Origin: Nesterenkonia xinjiangensis | GTDB lineage: Bacteria; Actinomycetota; Actinomycetes; Actinomycetales; Micrococcaceae | NCBI RefSeq assembly: GCF_013410745.1 | Contig: NZ_JACCFY010000001.1 | Location: 248,001-312,000 of the forward strand | Direction of reading: 5' to 3' | Length of the DNA stretch: 64,000 nucleotides | Part shown: positions 7,052 to 13,999 of the stretch, piece after piece | Layout of the letters: every line of letters begins with the position of its first letter | Numbering within the stretch: the stretch's first letter is position 1 | Position numbers and translations under genes: made by a program | The notes under the pieces: model-generated | The model's database searches: none | The model's input: the letters and a program-made list of their open reading frames with translations, nothing else | What the model was told of the DNA's origin: nothing

Positions 7052-7465
7052 TCACGCCCTGAGCCTCAGCGCCACCGGCTCCACCGTGAGAGGCCAGACG
7101 CTGAAGAACCCCAGCAGCCAGGTGCCCGCGTCGTCGAAGATCTCCTGCAGATCAGTGGCCCAGGCGGCGACGACGGCGTCGGACAGGCGATGACGGAAGG
7201 ACGCCGCCACCAACGCAGAGTCCAGCTGCAGGGAGGCCAGGGCCTCCAGCATCTCTCGACGCTCGGACGGCCCGACGTGCCAGTCGATCTCGCTGATCAG
7301 CACTGGGGCGGGGTAGGCGACGCCGCGGGCATCGCAGGGCAGCAGAAGCATCGTGCTCTGTGCACGGTCCTTCTCACTGATCAGCAGATCCACCACGTCG
7401 GCTGCCAGCTGCTGCGAGGTCAGGGGCATCTCGGTCCAGTTCTCCGGGAGGTCTTCGAAACTCAT
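7052..7465 (-). CDS. hypothetical protein (alpha/beta, no recognised domain)
   Basis: A 137-residue soluble protein. It begins MSFEDLPENWTEMPLTSQQLAADVVDLLISEKDR, continues with strands (STMLLLPCDARGVAYPAPVLISEIDW) and then a helix (SERREMLEALASLQ), and ends with a tryptophan-rich segment (GTWLLGFFSVWPLTVEPVALRLRA). No signal peptide or membrane segment is visible. It resembles actinobacterial hypothetical proteins with an N-terminal WTEMPLT motif; no function is offered. The start at 7465 has a GGAGG-like site close upstream on the reverse strand; starts further upstream enter low-complexity arginine-rich frames. Confidence 0.7.
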   Translation of the reverse strand: MSFEDLPENWTEMPLTSQQLAADVVDLLISEKDRAQSTMLLLPCDARGVAYPAPVLISEIDWHVGPSERREMLEALASLQLDSALVAASFRHRLSDAVVAAWATDLQEIFDDAGTWLLGFFSVWPLTVEPVALRLRA

Positions 7466-7626
7466 GCCTCGATCCTCCGCCGGGCGTCGCACCGGCCACC
7501 ACCCCCTCCGGGCATCTGTGGATAACTCGGAAGCGAGGGTGGTCTGCGCCCACCGCTCAGCGGCCATCGCCCACTCGGAGCGTGCCCAGCAGGGACTGCC
7601 AAGACGGTGCGCGTACCATCGGGAGC

Positions 7627-7869
7627 ATGGATCGCATCTTCGACACCATCCGCTCGCTCGGCTTCCGGCGAGGCCCTGACCGTCTCGTCGCAGGAATCGG
7701 CGGGGCCATCGCCGAGAAGCTCGGGGCGAATGTCTGGCTCGTGCGGGCCCTGCTGCTCGCATCGTTCCTTCTCCCGGTGCTGGGGGTCGGTGCCTATGTG
7801 ATCGTCTGGCTCCTGACGCCGTGGCAGGACGGCCGCATTCCGCTCGAGCAGGCCCTGCGGCGCACCTGA
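7627..7869 (+). CDS. PspC-domain membrane protein
   Basis: An 80-residue PspC-like protein. The soluble start DRIFDTIRSLGFRRGPDRLVAGIGGAIAEKLGANVWLVRALLLA is the hallmark of the PspC domain (Gly-Gly before the AxxxGxxxxxVRxxF-type motif). It is followed by one hydrophobic helix (SFLLPVLGVGAYVIVWLLTPW). PspC proteins sit in the cytoplasmic membrane and are linked to envelope stress. This is a minimal member with a single transmembrane segment and no kinase or toast_rack fusion. The start at 7627 follows GGGAG. It is transcribed convergently with the RidA gene, 15 bases away. Confidence 0.85.
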   Translation: MDRIFDTIRSLGFRRGPDRLVAGIGGAIAEKLGANVWLVRALLLASFLLPVLGVGAYVIVWLLTPWQDGRIPLEQALRRT

Positions 7870-7884
7870 GAGCGGCGGGTGCCC

Positions 7885-8292
7885 TCAGTCCACCACTGCG
7901 GCCACGGCTTCGATCTCGACCAGCTGGTCGTCATAGCCGAGGACGGTGACCCCCATCAGCGTGCTCGGGACATCATGGTCTCCGAACGCATCACGCACCA
8001 CCTCCCAGGCCGCCACGAGATCAGCCTGGGACGATGACGCCACCAGCACGCGCGTGCTGAGGACGTCATCAATCCGGGCTCCTGCCGCGGCCAAGGCGTC
8101 CTTCATCGTCGCCACGCATGCCGCCGCCTGACCGGCATAGTCGCCGACTGCGACCGTGGCGCCGTCGGCATTGAGCGGGCAGGCCCCGGCGAGGAAGACC
8201 AACCTGGCCTCCTTGGGTGCGGTGGCCGCGTAGGCGTACTCGGCGACGTCGGAGAGGGTGTCAGAACGGATGAGATTCACGGCACTGGGCAT
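7885..8292 (-). CDS. RidA-family protein
   Basis: A 135-residue RidA/YjgF/UK114-type protein: YAYAATAPKEARLVFLAGACPLNADGATVAVGDYAGQAAACVATMKDAL, then STRVLVASSSQADLVAAWEVVRDAFG, and PSTLMGVTVLGYDDQLVEIEAVAAV at the end. RidA enzymes deaminate reactive enamines and imines in trimers. The key arginine of the active site corresponds to TRVLV, where the motif retains Arg. The family usually has Glu near the C terminus and VEIEA keeps it. The start at 8292 avoids an upstream extension that crosses the divergent Smr promoter. Divergent gap to the Smr gene: about 75 bases. Confidence 0.87.
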   Translation of the reverse strand: MPSAVNLIRSDTLSDVAEYAYAATAPKEARLVFLAGACPLNADGATVAVGDYAGQAAACVATMKDALAAAGARIDDVLSTRVLVASSSQADLVAAWEVVRDAFGDHDVPSTLMGVTVLGYDDQLVEIEAVAAVVD

Positions 8293-8322
8293 AGGACCAG
8301 CATCCCAGATCAGACGACCTTG

Positions 8323-8328
8323 TAGCCT
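8323..8328 (+). promoter_or_regulatory. -10 box candidate of smr copy 1
   Basis: The string TTGTAGCCTGG (8320-8330) occurs again upstream of the second Smr copy (26710-26720). TAGCCT with an extended TGT would be a plausible -10. No strong -35 is seen. Confidence 0.35.
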
Positions 8329-8366
8329 GGGGATGATGGCACGTCCAACCGACGATGGGCCCAGCA

Positions 8367-8624
8367 ATGTCGAAACGACTCACTCTTGATCTGCATGACA
8401 TCTTCAACAGGAGCCGCGACATCGACCGTGCGCTCACTGAGATCATCGACGAAGCCGAACGCACGAAGGTGAAGACCGTGGAGATCATTCCCGGCAAGGG
8501 CAGCGGACAGCTGAAGAAGCGGGTGCTGCGGTTCCTGGACCGCAAGGACGTCAAGGCCAGATATCACCGGGTGGAGAAGGACAGCAAGAACTTCGGGCGC
8601 GTGTTCGTGCACTTCAAGCACTGA
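8367..8624 (+). CDS. Smr-domain protein, copy 1
   Basis: An 85-residue stand-alone Smr domain: LDLHDIFNRSRDIDRALTEIIDEAE gives the LDLH motif, VKTVEIIPGKGSGQLKKRVLRFL contains the HGKGxG-like loop (here PGKGSG), and VFVHFKH ends the protein. Smr domains of MutS2 and of stand-alone proteins nick or bind branched DNA or RNA. This one has IIPGKG where active nicking members often have IIHGKG, so activity is uncertain. A second copy at 26832 is nearly identical over the last 60 residues. The ATG at 8367 is preferred to 8355 because the paralogue starts at the equivalent point. Confidence 0.82.
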   Translation: MSKRLTLDLHDIFNRSRDIDRALTEIIDEAERTKVKTVEIIPGKGSGQLKKRVLRFLDRKDVKARYHRVEKDSKNFGRVFVHFKH

Positions 8625-8658
8625 CGAGCCTTGCGCCCGGATGGTGGGGGCGACGGCA

Positions 8659-8689
8659 TCGGCTGACGTGTGGTCGACCGGTCAGCCGA
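8659..8689 (+). terminator. hairpin after smr copy 1
   Basis: TCGGCTGAC and GTCAGCCGA form a 9-bp stem with a 13-base loop, 35 bases after the Smr stop codon and before the next gene. No U-tract is present. Confidence 0.55.
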
Positions 8690-8722
8690 CGGCGATCACG
8701 TACAGGTCAGCAGAGGAACTCG

Positions 8723-9340
8723 ATGACAACCACGATTGACCTCGACTACCCGTCCTCAGGAAAGTGGCTCGTGGAGAACAGCCCAGCTGACCGAGTGCCG
8801 AGCCATGGTACGTCGGTGTTCGCTTCAGCGTACGCCATCGATTTCGCCCCCGTGAGCACCAGCGGGCGCACTGCACCGATGCGTCTTGGATCATTCATCC
8901 GTCCAGAACCACCACATCGATTTCCCGGGTTCCGGCGCCCGATCCTCTCGCCGATCGATGGCGTCGTCGTGGCGACGCGCGATGACGCGCCTGACCATGT
9001 CGCCCACCGCGGGCTGCCTTCCCTCAGCTACGCACTCTCACAACGCCAGCGGGTGGCCGGCGGATGGGAGAGCCTCGCCGGCAACTACGTGTTCATCGAG
9101 TCCGACGGCGCCGTCATAGCCCTATGCCATCTCCAGCAGGCAAGTGTCGCGGTCGGCCCAGGACAGCGGGTCAGCCCAGGAGAGATCATCGCCGGCTGCG
9201 GGAACTCAGGGAACAGCACCGAGCCGCATCTTCATGTCCAGGCGGTCGACAGCACGGACATCGGCTCGGCCCGCCCCATACCCGTGACGTTCCGAGGCTC
9301 CGTGCCTCACAACCGCGAGACAGTTGACGTTTCCAGGTAG
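8723..9340 (+). CDS. M23-family (LytM) peptidase-like protein without signal peptide
   Basis: A 205-residue protein with LytM/M23 features: SHGTSVFASAYAIDFAP holds the HxnD zinc pair, PILSPIDGVVVATRDD is the beta strand region, NYVFIESDGAVIALCHLQQ matches the GxxVxIxH core, and GNSGNSTEPHLHVQA carries the HxH motif. Members cut peptidoglycan cross-bridges outside the cell. No signal peptide or membrane anchor is visible, so export is unexplained; related M23 proteins without leaders are common in actinobacteria. Cytosolic or regulatory roles are possible. It stands alone after a hairpin and has a GAGG-like ribosome binding site. Confidence 0.82.
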   Translation: MTTTIDLDYPSSGKWLVENSPADRVPSHGTSVFASAYAIDFAPVSTSGRTAPMRLGSFIRPEPPHRFPGFRRPILSPIDGVVVATRDDAPDHVAHRGLPSLSYALSQRQRVAGGWESLAGNYVFIESDGAVIALCHLQQASVAVGPGQRVSPGEIIAGCGNSGNSTEPHLHVQAVDSTDIGSARPIPVTFRGSVPHNRETVDVSR

Positions 9341-9387
9341 CCGACGCGGGCCCCTCGGGGTCTGACCTGCGCGCATGGATTGTCACG

Positions 9388-9645
9388 GTGTTCGCCACTT
9401 ACATTTCCTCATCGCAGGCGGACGCCTCACAACAGGAGCCTGCCGACGGCGTCAGCATCCACCTGCTCAGCAGTGGCGGTCCGTCAGACACTCCAGATGA
9501 AGACATCTCAGCCATAGAGCAGATGGCCTTCATCTCCCGAGACCGGGCGGAACAGGCGCTGGTAGATGCCGCTGGTGATGATTCATCAGTCGACCCACGA
9601 CTGAGGACTCTGGTCCTCGGACGCGAGCTTTCGCACGGTACCTGA
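9388..9645 (+). CDS. small hypothetical protein (uncertain)
   Basis: An 85-codon frame encodes a hydrophilic, acidic peptide (SSSQADASQQEPADGVSIHLLSSGGPSDTPDEDISAIEQMAF...). It has no recognised motif, no membrane segment and no convincing ribosome binding site; the start would be ATG or a nearby codon at 9388. Codon composition is plausible for a real gene, but the reverse strand is open over the same interval. It could equally be non-coding spacer between the peptidase and the regulated hydrolase. Confidence 0.3.
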   Translation: MFATYISSSQADASQQEPADGVSIHLLSSGGPSDTPDEDISAIEQMAFISRDRAEQALVDAAGDDSSVDPRLRTLVLGRELSHGT

Positions 9646-9900
9646 GGTGCGCTCACGACCGTCGATGAACGGACCCAAGATCACCGGAGACCAGTGCAGC
9701 CGAGGCATGAGAGACCGCAGCGGCGAACCACTCCGACGACTCACACGTCGAGGCGGACGAGCACCGCATTCAGTCACGTCTGGCGATCCGACACACGGCA
9801 CTGCTCAGCGGCGCGCCAGCCCCTCCCGCACCCGCGCCACGAGCTCGCCGACCAGCCTCAGGCCCTCAATCCTGGCCAGTATCCCAAGACAGCCTACTGG
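9646..9900. other. intergenic region without recognised gene
   Basis: About 255 bases between the small frame ending at 9645 and the hydrolase promoter. Several frames are open but arginine-, serine- and proline-rich, as expected from chance in GC-rich DNA. I see no domain, repeat or RNA signature. Confidence 0.5.
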
Positions 9901-9957
9901 TTGTGTTTTACGATCAGTCACCGCTATCCTCAGACTGATCGTAAAGTGCGATCAGTC
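9901..9957 (+). promoter_or_regulatory. hydrolase promoter with 13-bp perfect inverted repeat
   Basis: TTTACGATCAGTC (9907-9919) and GACTGATCGTAAA (9933-9945) are perfect inverted arms separated by 13 bp. A further half-site, CGATCAGTC, lies at 9949-9957. TTGTGT (9901-9906), 18 bp, TATCCT (9925-9930) is the likely promoter, with its -10 inside the spacer. The likely ligand is the HxlR protein encoded at 10734. Confidence 0.7.
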
Positions 9958-9968
9958 AGGAGAGCGCC

Positions 9969-10730
9969 ATGACCACGCCAGCAACGAAGGCCATCCTCGT
10001 CCCCGGAGCCTGGATGGGACGTTGGATCTGGCAGCAGTCCGCCGAGCGGCTGCGAAACCGGGGCATCGACGCGGAAGCGATCACGCTCAAGGGGCTCGCA
10101 TCCGGTCAATCCGATGCAGATATCGCAGAAGTACGCCTCGACGACCATGTCAATCAACTCATCGAACACGTCAGCAGCGACAGCTCGCGGCCTGTCGTAC
10201 TGATCTCACACTCCTACTCAGGCGTCGTCACATCCTCAGCGGCGGACCGCCTCAAAGACCACGTGGTCGGCCTCATCCATGTCGGCGCATTCATCGCGAA
10301 AGACAAGCGATCCCTCCTCGACGACTGGGGCGGGTCAGACGTACAGCGCGCACAGGAGCGGGCAGACATCGAGGCAGCGGGCAATCTGTGGCACGCCCCC
10401 ACTCGGCAGATGCTCGACTTCGAGACAGACCTCTCCCCCAGTGAGCGAGACCATCTGGCCTCACGCTTCACACCGCACCCAGGGCGAACAATCCTCGACC
10501 AGGCCCACCTATCGACCCCTGCAGAATGGCAGCCTTCGACCTATGTCGCTCTCACACCCAGCGGAGGATTCGACGAGGCTTGGAAGGAGGCTCCCCCTGT
10601 CGCCACGTCGGCTGCGGGATGGCGGCGCAGGCACCTCGTCAGCGGACATTGGCCCATGGTCTCGGCCCTCGACGCCACGGTCGATCTGCTCGAGGCGGAG
10701 TTCCGTCACTACGCTTCCGCGAAGGCCTGA
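9969..10730 (+). CDS. alpha/beta-fold hydrolase
   Basis: A 253-residue cytosolic alpha/beta hydrolase related to the salicylate/methyl-ester esterase group. KAILVPGAWMGRWIWQQ is the oxyanion-hole strand, VVLISHSYSGVV is the nucleophile elbow (Ser82, with the Gly positions replaced by Ser), and HLVSGHWPMVSA supplies the catalytic His. The acid is not obvious. The unusual SHSYSG elbow is common in plant-esterase-like bacterial enzymes. The gene starts after an AGGAGAG site and stops 3 bases before the GTG of the HxlR gene, so the two form an operon under the inverted-repeat operator. Substrate unknown. Confidence 0.85.
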   Translation: MTTPATKAILVPGAWMGRWIWQQSAERLRNRGIDAEAITLKGLASGQSDADIAEVRLDDHVNQLIEHVSSDSSRPVVLISHSYSGVVTSSAADRLKDHVVGLIHVGAFIAKDKRSLLDDWGGSDVQRAQERADIEAAGNLWHAPTRQMLDFETDLSPSERDHLASRFTPHPGRTILDQAHLSTPAEWQPSTYVALTPSGGFDEAWKEAPPVATSAAGWRRRHLVSGHWPMVSALDATVDLLEAEFRHYASAKA

Positions 10731-10733
10731 GCA

Positions 10734-11153
10734 GTGGCTGCAACCGGACGGTCAGGCTGCCCGATCAACCTCGCCGTCGAGCTGTTCGGAGACCGGTGGA
10801 CGTTGCTGATCCTGCGTGACATCGCCTTCGCACATCGTCGACACTTCCGCGAAATTCTGCGCGGCTCGGATGAGGGCCTGACCAGCAGCGTCCTCGCCGA
10901 CCGCCTCGACCGACTCGTCGACGCCGGCATCCTCACCCGCGCCGATGACCCGACGCACAAGCAGAAAGCCATCTACAACCTCACTGACAGCGGCATCGAT
11001 CTCGTCCCCGTCCTCGCGACGATCGGGACCTGGGGCGCAGTACATTGCCCCGCCGACCCCGATAAGGCCGTCATTGCGCGCGAACTGGACTACGAGGTCC
11101 CCGCGTCGTGGGCTGCGCGCATGAAGAGTCTTCGAGCCAAGAACGCAACGTGA
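10734..11153 (+). CDS. HxlR-family regulator of the hydrolase operon
   Basis: A 139-residue HxlR protein with a GTG start. SGCPINLAVELFGDRWTLLILRDIAFAHRRHFREIL is the conserved start with the redox-type cysteine, LTSSVLADRLDRLVDAGILTR contains the recognition helix, and KAIYNLTDSGIDLVPVLATIGTWG is the wing and dimer helix. It is the second gene of the hydrolase operon, and the perfect inverted repeat upstream of 9969 is its probable binding site, giving simple feedback. The gene ends 39 bases before the inverted repeat of the IS3 element, so the insertion did not damage it. Confidence 0.85.
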   Translation: MAATGRSGCPINLAVELFGDRWTLLILRDIAFAHRRHFREILRGSDEGLTSSVLADRLDRLVDAGILTRADDPTHKQKAIYNLTDSGIDLVPVLATIGTWGAVHCPADPDKAVIARELDYEVPASWAARMKSLRAKNAT

Positions 11154-11236
11154 CACCTACGCATACGGGCCCGCTGAAGGTTCAGTTGACTATGAACCGT
11201 CCTGGGTCTCGTTCCGCTCCCTATGAGCGGAAAGAT

Positions 11237-11575
11237 ATGAACATGCCGAAGAAGTGCAGCCCAGAGTTCAAGGACCGGGCGGTCAGGATGGTCACCGATC
11301 ATCAACGCGCCGAACAGTCCGGCAACTGGAATGCTCTGGTGGCCGTCAGCGACGCGCTGGGAGGCGTCTCGCCCCACACGTTGCGCAACTGGGTCGAACA
11401 ATCCCGACTCGCAGCCGAGCAGACCCATCAGGGTCGCACTGATGGTGGAGCTGAGGATCAGCAGGAGCTGGCGAGACTGCGCCGGGAGAACGCCGAACTG
11501 CGCCGGGCCAACGAAATCCTCAAGACCGCCTCGACGTTTTTCGCCGCAGAGCTCGACCGCCCCACCACGAGATGA
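11237..11575 (+). CDS. IS3-family OrfA (helix-turn-helix transposase subunit)
   Basis: A 112-residue OrfA. KCSPEFKDRAVRMVTDHQ starts the HTH domain, VSPHTLRNWVEQ is the recognition helix, and the leucine-zipper-like ELARLRRENAELRRANEILKTA follows. It ends ASTFFAAELDRPTTR. In IS3 elements, OrfA binds the ends and is fused to OrfB by a -1 frameshift; a TTTTT run at the GACGTTTTTCGCC sequence before the OrfA end is the likely slippery site. The ATG at 11237 lies 44 bases inside the left inverted repeat. OrfA is intact, but it can no longer produce an active OrfAB because orfB is broken. Confidence 0.88.
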   Translation: MNMPKKCSPEFKDRAVRMVTDHQRAEQSGNWNALVAVSDALGGVSPHTLRNWVEQSRLAAEQTHQGRTDGGAEDQQELARLRRENAELRRANEILKTASTFFAAELDRPTTR

Positions 11576-12202
11576 TCCGGTTCATCGACGAGTACCGGGG
11601 TCGTTTCGGGGTCGAGCTCATCTGCCGCGTGTTCAGCGAGGCAGAAGGTGGGTTCATCACCTCGCGAGGGTACCGTGCCGCCAAGGCCCGGCAGCCCTCG
11701 GCGAGGGCGCTACGCGATCGGCTGCTCATCGGAGAGATCACTCGGCTGCATTCCGAGAACTTCGCCGTCTACGGGGTGCGGAAGATGTGGCATGTGATGC
11801 ACCGGGCAGGCTGGCAGATCGGCCGCGACCAGATCGCCAGGTTGATGCGCGAGGCCGGGGTCAGCGGGGGTGGTGCGCGGGCGCAGGCCGCGTACCACTG
11901 TGGCCGCGCCTGGTGCCACCGATGAGCGTCCGGATCTGGTCGAGCGGGACTTCGCCGCCGCAGCGCCCGGGAAGTTGTGGGTTGCTGATATCACCTACGT
12001 GCGGACCTCGTGCGGCTTCGTCTATACCGCCTTCGTCACTGATGCTCACAGCAGGCGGATCGTCGGTTGGGCGACACGATCATCAATGACCACCGAGGCA
12101 CTTTCGCTCGAAGCGCTGGAACATGCGCTGAACACCGCCAGGGATGATTCCGGCCAGAACCTCGGCCATGAACTGGTTCATCATTCGGACCGTGGCTCTC
12201 AG

Positions 12203-12231
12203 GGCGGATTCAATCGGTCGTCGCAACACCG
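12203..12231 (+). repeat. IS30 left inverted repeat
   Basis: 29 bases identical to the complement of 13625-13653, preceded by the target copy CAG (12200-12202). Confidence 0.92.
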
Positions 12232-12248
12232 TAACCAGGAGGGTGTTG

Positions 12249-13646
12249 ATGGGCAGACCAGCTGGATGGTTGAAGGAACTCACGGGCCGGTCGGCGATGA
12301 TCTCGCCGGGGGCTCCGGCGACCCCGCGCAGCGTCGAGCGTCAGTTCTGGAAGGAGATTACGAAGGGGCTCTCCTCTGAGGACGCCGCCGGAGCGGTAGG
12401 CGTGTCCCCGGCGGTCGGGGCTCGCTGGTTCCGGCAGGGTGGCGGTATGTCGACGATCGAGCTGACCGAGCCTGGCGGGCGCTACCTGTCCTTTTCCGAG
12501 CGGGACGAGATCACGATCCTGAAGGCTCAGAACATCGGGGTACGGCAGATCGCGCGCAGACTCGGCAGGGACCCGGCCACGATTTCGCGGGAGCTACGGC
12601 GTAATGCCGCCACTCGGGGTGGCAAGCTGGAATATCGGGCCTCGGTGGCACAGTGGAAGGCCGAGCTGATGGCTCGGCGTCCGAAGACCGCCAAGCTCGT
12701 GATCAACCCAAGGCTGAGGGACTACGTCCAGGACCGGCTCAGCGGCGAGGTACGCCGGCCGGATGGCACGATCGTGGCCGGCCCCTCAGTGCCGGTGTGG
12801 AAGGGCCGGGCCAAGCCTCACAGGGCCGATCGGCGGTGGGCCACCGCGTGGAGCCCGGAACAGATCGCCAACAGGCTCAAGATCGACTTCCCCGAGGATG
12901 AATCCATGCGCATCAGCCACGAGGCGATCTACCAGTCCCTGTTCATCGAGGGCCGGGGCGCGCTCAAGCGCGAACTCGTCGCGTGCCTGCGCACCGGCCG
13001 ATCGCTGCGGGTTCCCCGGGCCCGGTCGCGGAACAAGCCCCAGGGTCACGTCACCGAGGACGTGGTGATCAGCGAACGTCCTGCCGAAGCCGCAGACCGT
13101 GCCGTTCCGGGGCATTGGGAAGGGGATCTGATCATCGGCACACATCGCTCCGCGATCGGCACCGTCATCGAACGCAAAAGCCGGGCCACCATGCTCGTGC
13201 ACCTGCCCCGGCTCAAGGGATACGGCCAGACCCCGCGGGTCAAGAACGGTCCTGCGCTGGCCGGCTACGGCGCCACGGCGATGAACGCGGCCCTGGCCGC
13301 ATCGATGACCACTCTGCCCGAGCAGCTGCGTAGAACGCTGACCTGGGATCGCGGCAAGGAGCTGTCTGGACACGCCCAGTTCACGCTGGAGACCGGGACG
13401 AAGGTGTTCTTCGCCGATCCGCACTCACCCTGGCAGCGACCCACAAATGAGAACACCAACGGGCTGTTGCGCCAGTACTTCCCGAAGGGCACCGACCTGT
13501 CCCGGTGGAGCGCCGATGACCTCGAAGCAGTCGCTCTGGCGGTCAACAACCGCCCCCGGAGAATCCTCGACTGGAAGACCCCGGCAGAGGTGTTCACCGA
13601 ACAGCTAAAGTTACTTGAATTAGGCGGTGTTGCGACGACCGATTGA
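12249..13646 (+). CDS. IS30-family transposase
   Basis: A 465-residue IS30 transposase of the long actinobacterial type. An N-terminal WFRQGG region precedes the HTH (LSFSERDEITILKAQNIGVRQIARRLG, then RDPATISRELRRNAA). The catalytic DDE core follows: GHWEGDLIIG (first Asp), TLTWDRGKEL (second Asp) and RPTNENTNGLLRQYFPKG (Glu). ATG at 12249 follows an AGGAGG site and begins just inside the left repeat; a longer open frame to the left belongs to interrupted IS3 sequence. The TGA stop lies inside the right inverted repeat, as often in this family. No lesions are seen. Confidence 0.93.
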   Translation: MGRPAGWLKELTGRSAMISPGAPATPRSVERQFWKEITKGLSSEDAAGAVGVSPAVGARWFRQGGGMSTIELTEPGGRYLSFSERDEITILKAQNIGVRQIARRLGRDPATISRELRRNAATRGGKLEYRASVAQWKAELMARRPKTAKLVINPRLRDYVQDRLSGEVRRPDGTIVAGPSVPVWKGRAKPHRADRRWATAWSPEQIANRLKIDFPEDESMRISHEAIYQSLFIEGRGALKRELVACLRTGRSLRVPRARSRNKPQGHVTEDVVISERPAEAADRAVPGHWEGDLIIGTHRSAIGTVIERKSRATMLVHLPRLKGYGQTPRVKNGPALAGYGATAMNAALAASMTTLPEQLRRTLTWDRGKELSGHAQFTLETGTKVFFADPHSPWQRPTNENTNGLLRQYFPKGTDLSRWSADDLEAVALAVNNRPRRILDWKTPAEVFTEQLKLLELGGVATTD

Positions 13647-13653
13647 ATCCGCC
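13625..13653 (-). repeat. IS30 right inverted repeat
   Basis: 29 bases complementary to 12203-12231, followed by the second CAG target copy (13654-13656). It contains the transposase stop codon. Confidence 0.92.
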
Positions 13654-13737
13654 CAGTACGTCGCCATCGCCTAGACCGAGAAGCTCGCCGAACACGGGAT
13701 CAGGCCTTCTGTCGGGACAGTGGGCGACTCGTATGAC

Positions 13738-13999
13738 TGTCAGTCTGTTTCCACCAGGTTCCGCAAGAATCGGGTAGTCCCGGTCGGAGTGTTCTGCCCC
13801 ATCGTTACGATTGGCCCGCAGGGTGCCTTGGCGTTGATCTGTCGAGCCTCCGGCCGGGCGCGCAGTAACCACTGCCGCCGGATCGGGCGTGACCCAATAG
13901 GAGCCTGGAGCAGCCTGGTCAAAGCGTCCCCATGACAGTCCTGTCCACCCGCCGGCGACAGCGTGATACCCACGCTAATCGGCAGGAGGAACAGAAACC
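13738..13999 (+). ncRNA. candidate IS110 bridge RNA region
   Basis: The 262-bp non-coding segment between the element's left end and the recombinase start matches the place where IS110-group elements (IS621 is the studied case) encode the bridge RNA whose loops pair with donor and target DNA. Family knowledge, not a folded structure, supports the call. Short complementarity to the junctions can be found: GCGTTGAT at 13831 against ATCAATGC at the right junction, with one G-T wobble, and TGACAGTC at 13933 against the left junction. Such lengths could be chance. Confidence 0.5.

Larger units (their letters stand above)
12203..13653 (+). mobile_element. IS30-family element, apparently intact (1451 bp)
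   Basis: Perfect 29-bp terminal inverted repeats (12203-12231 and 13625-13653, beginning GGCGGATTCAATCGG) bound a single transposase gene. The target trinucleotide CAG is duplicated at 12200-12202 and 13654-13656. Both ends, the duplication and the open frame are intact, so the copy may still be mobile. Confidence 0.93.

Noticed and set aside
12144-12248. Upstream extension of the IS30 transposase frame
   Set aside because: These 35 codons lie mainly in interrupted IS3 sequence and the IS30 end; ATG 12249 has a ribosome binding site.
13831-13838. GCGTTGAT as a defined bridge RNA target loop
   Set aside because: Eight bases with a wobble and partial overlap with the element end could be chance. 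Only the region is annotated.
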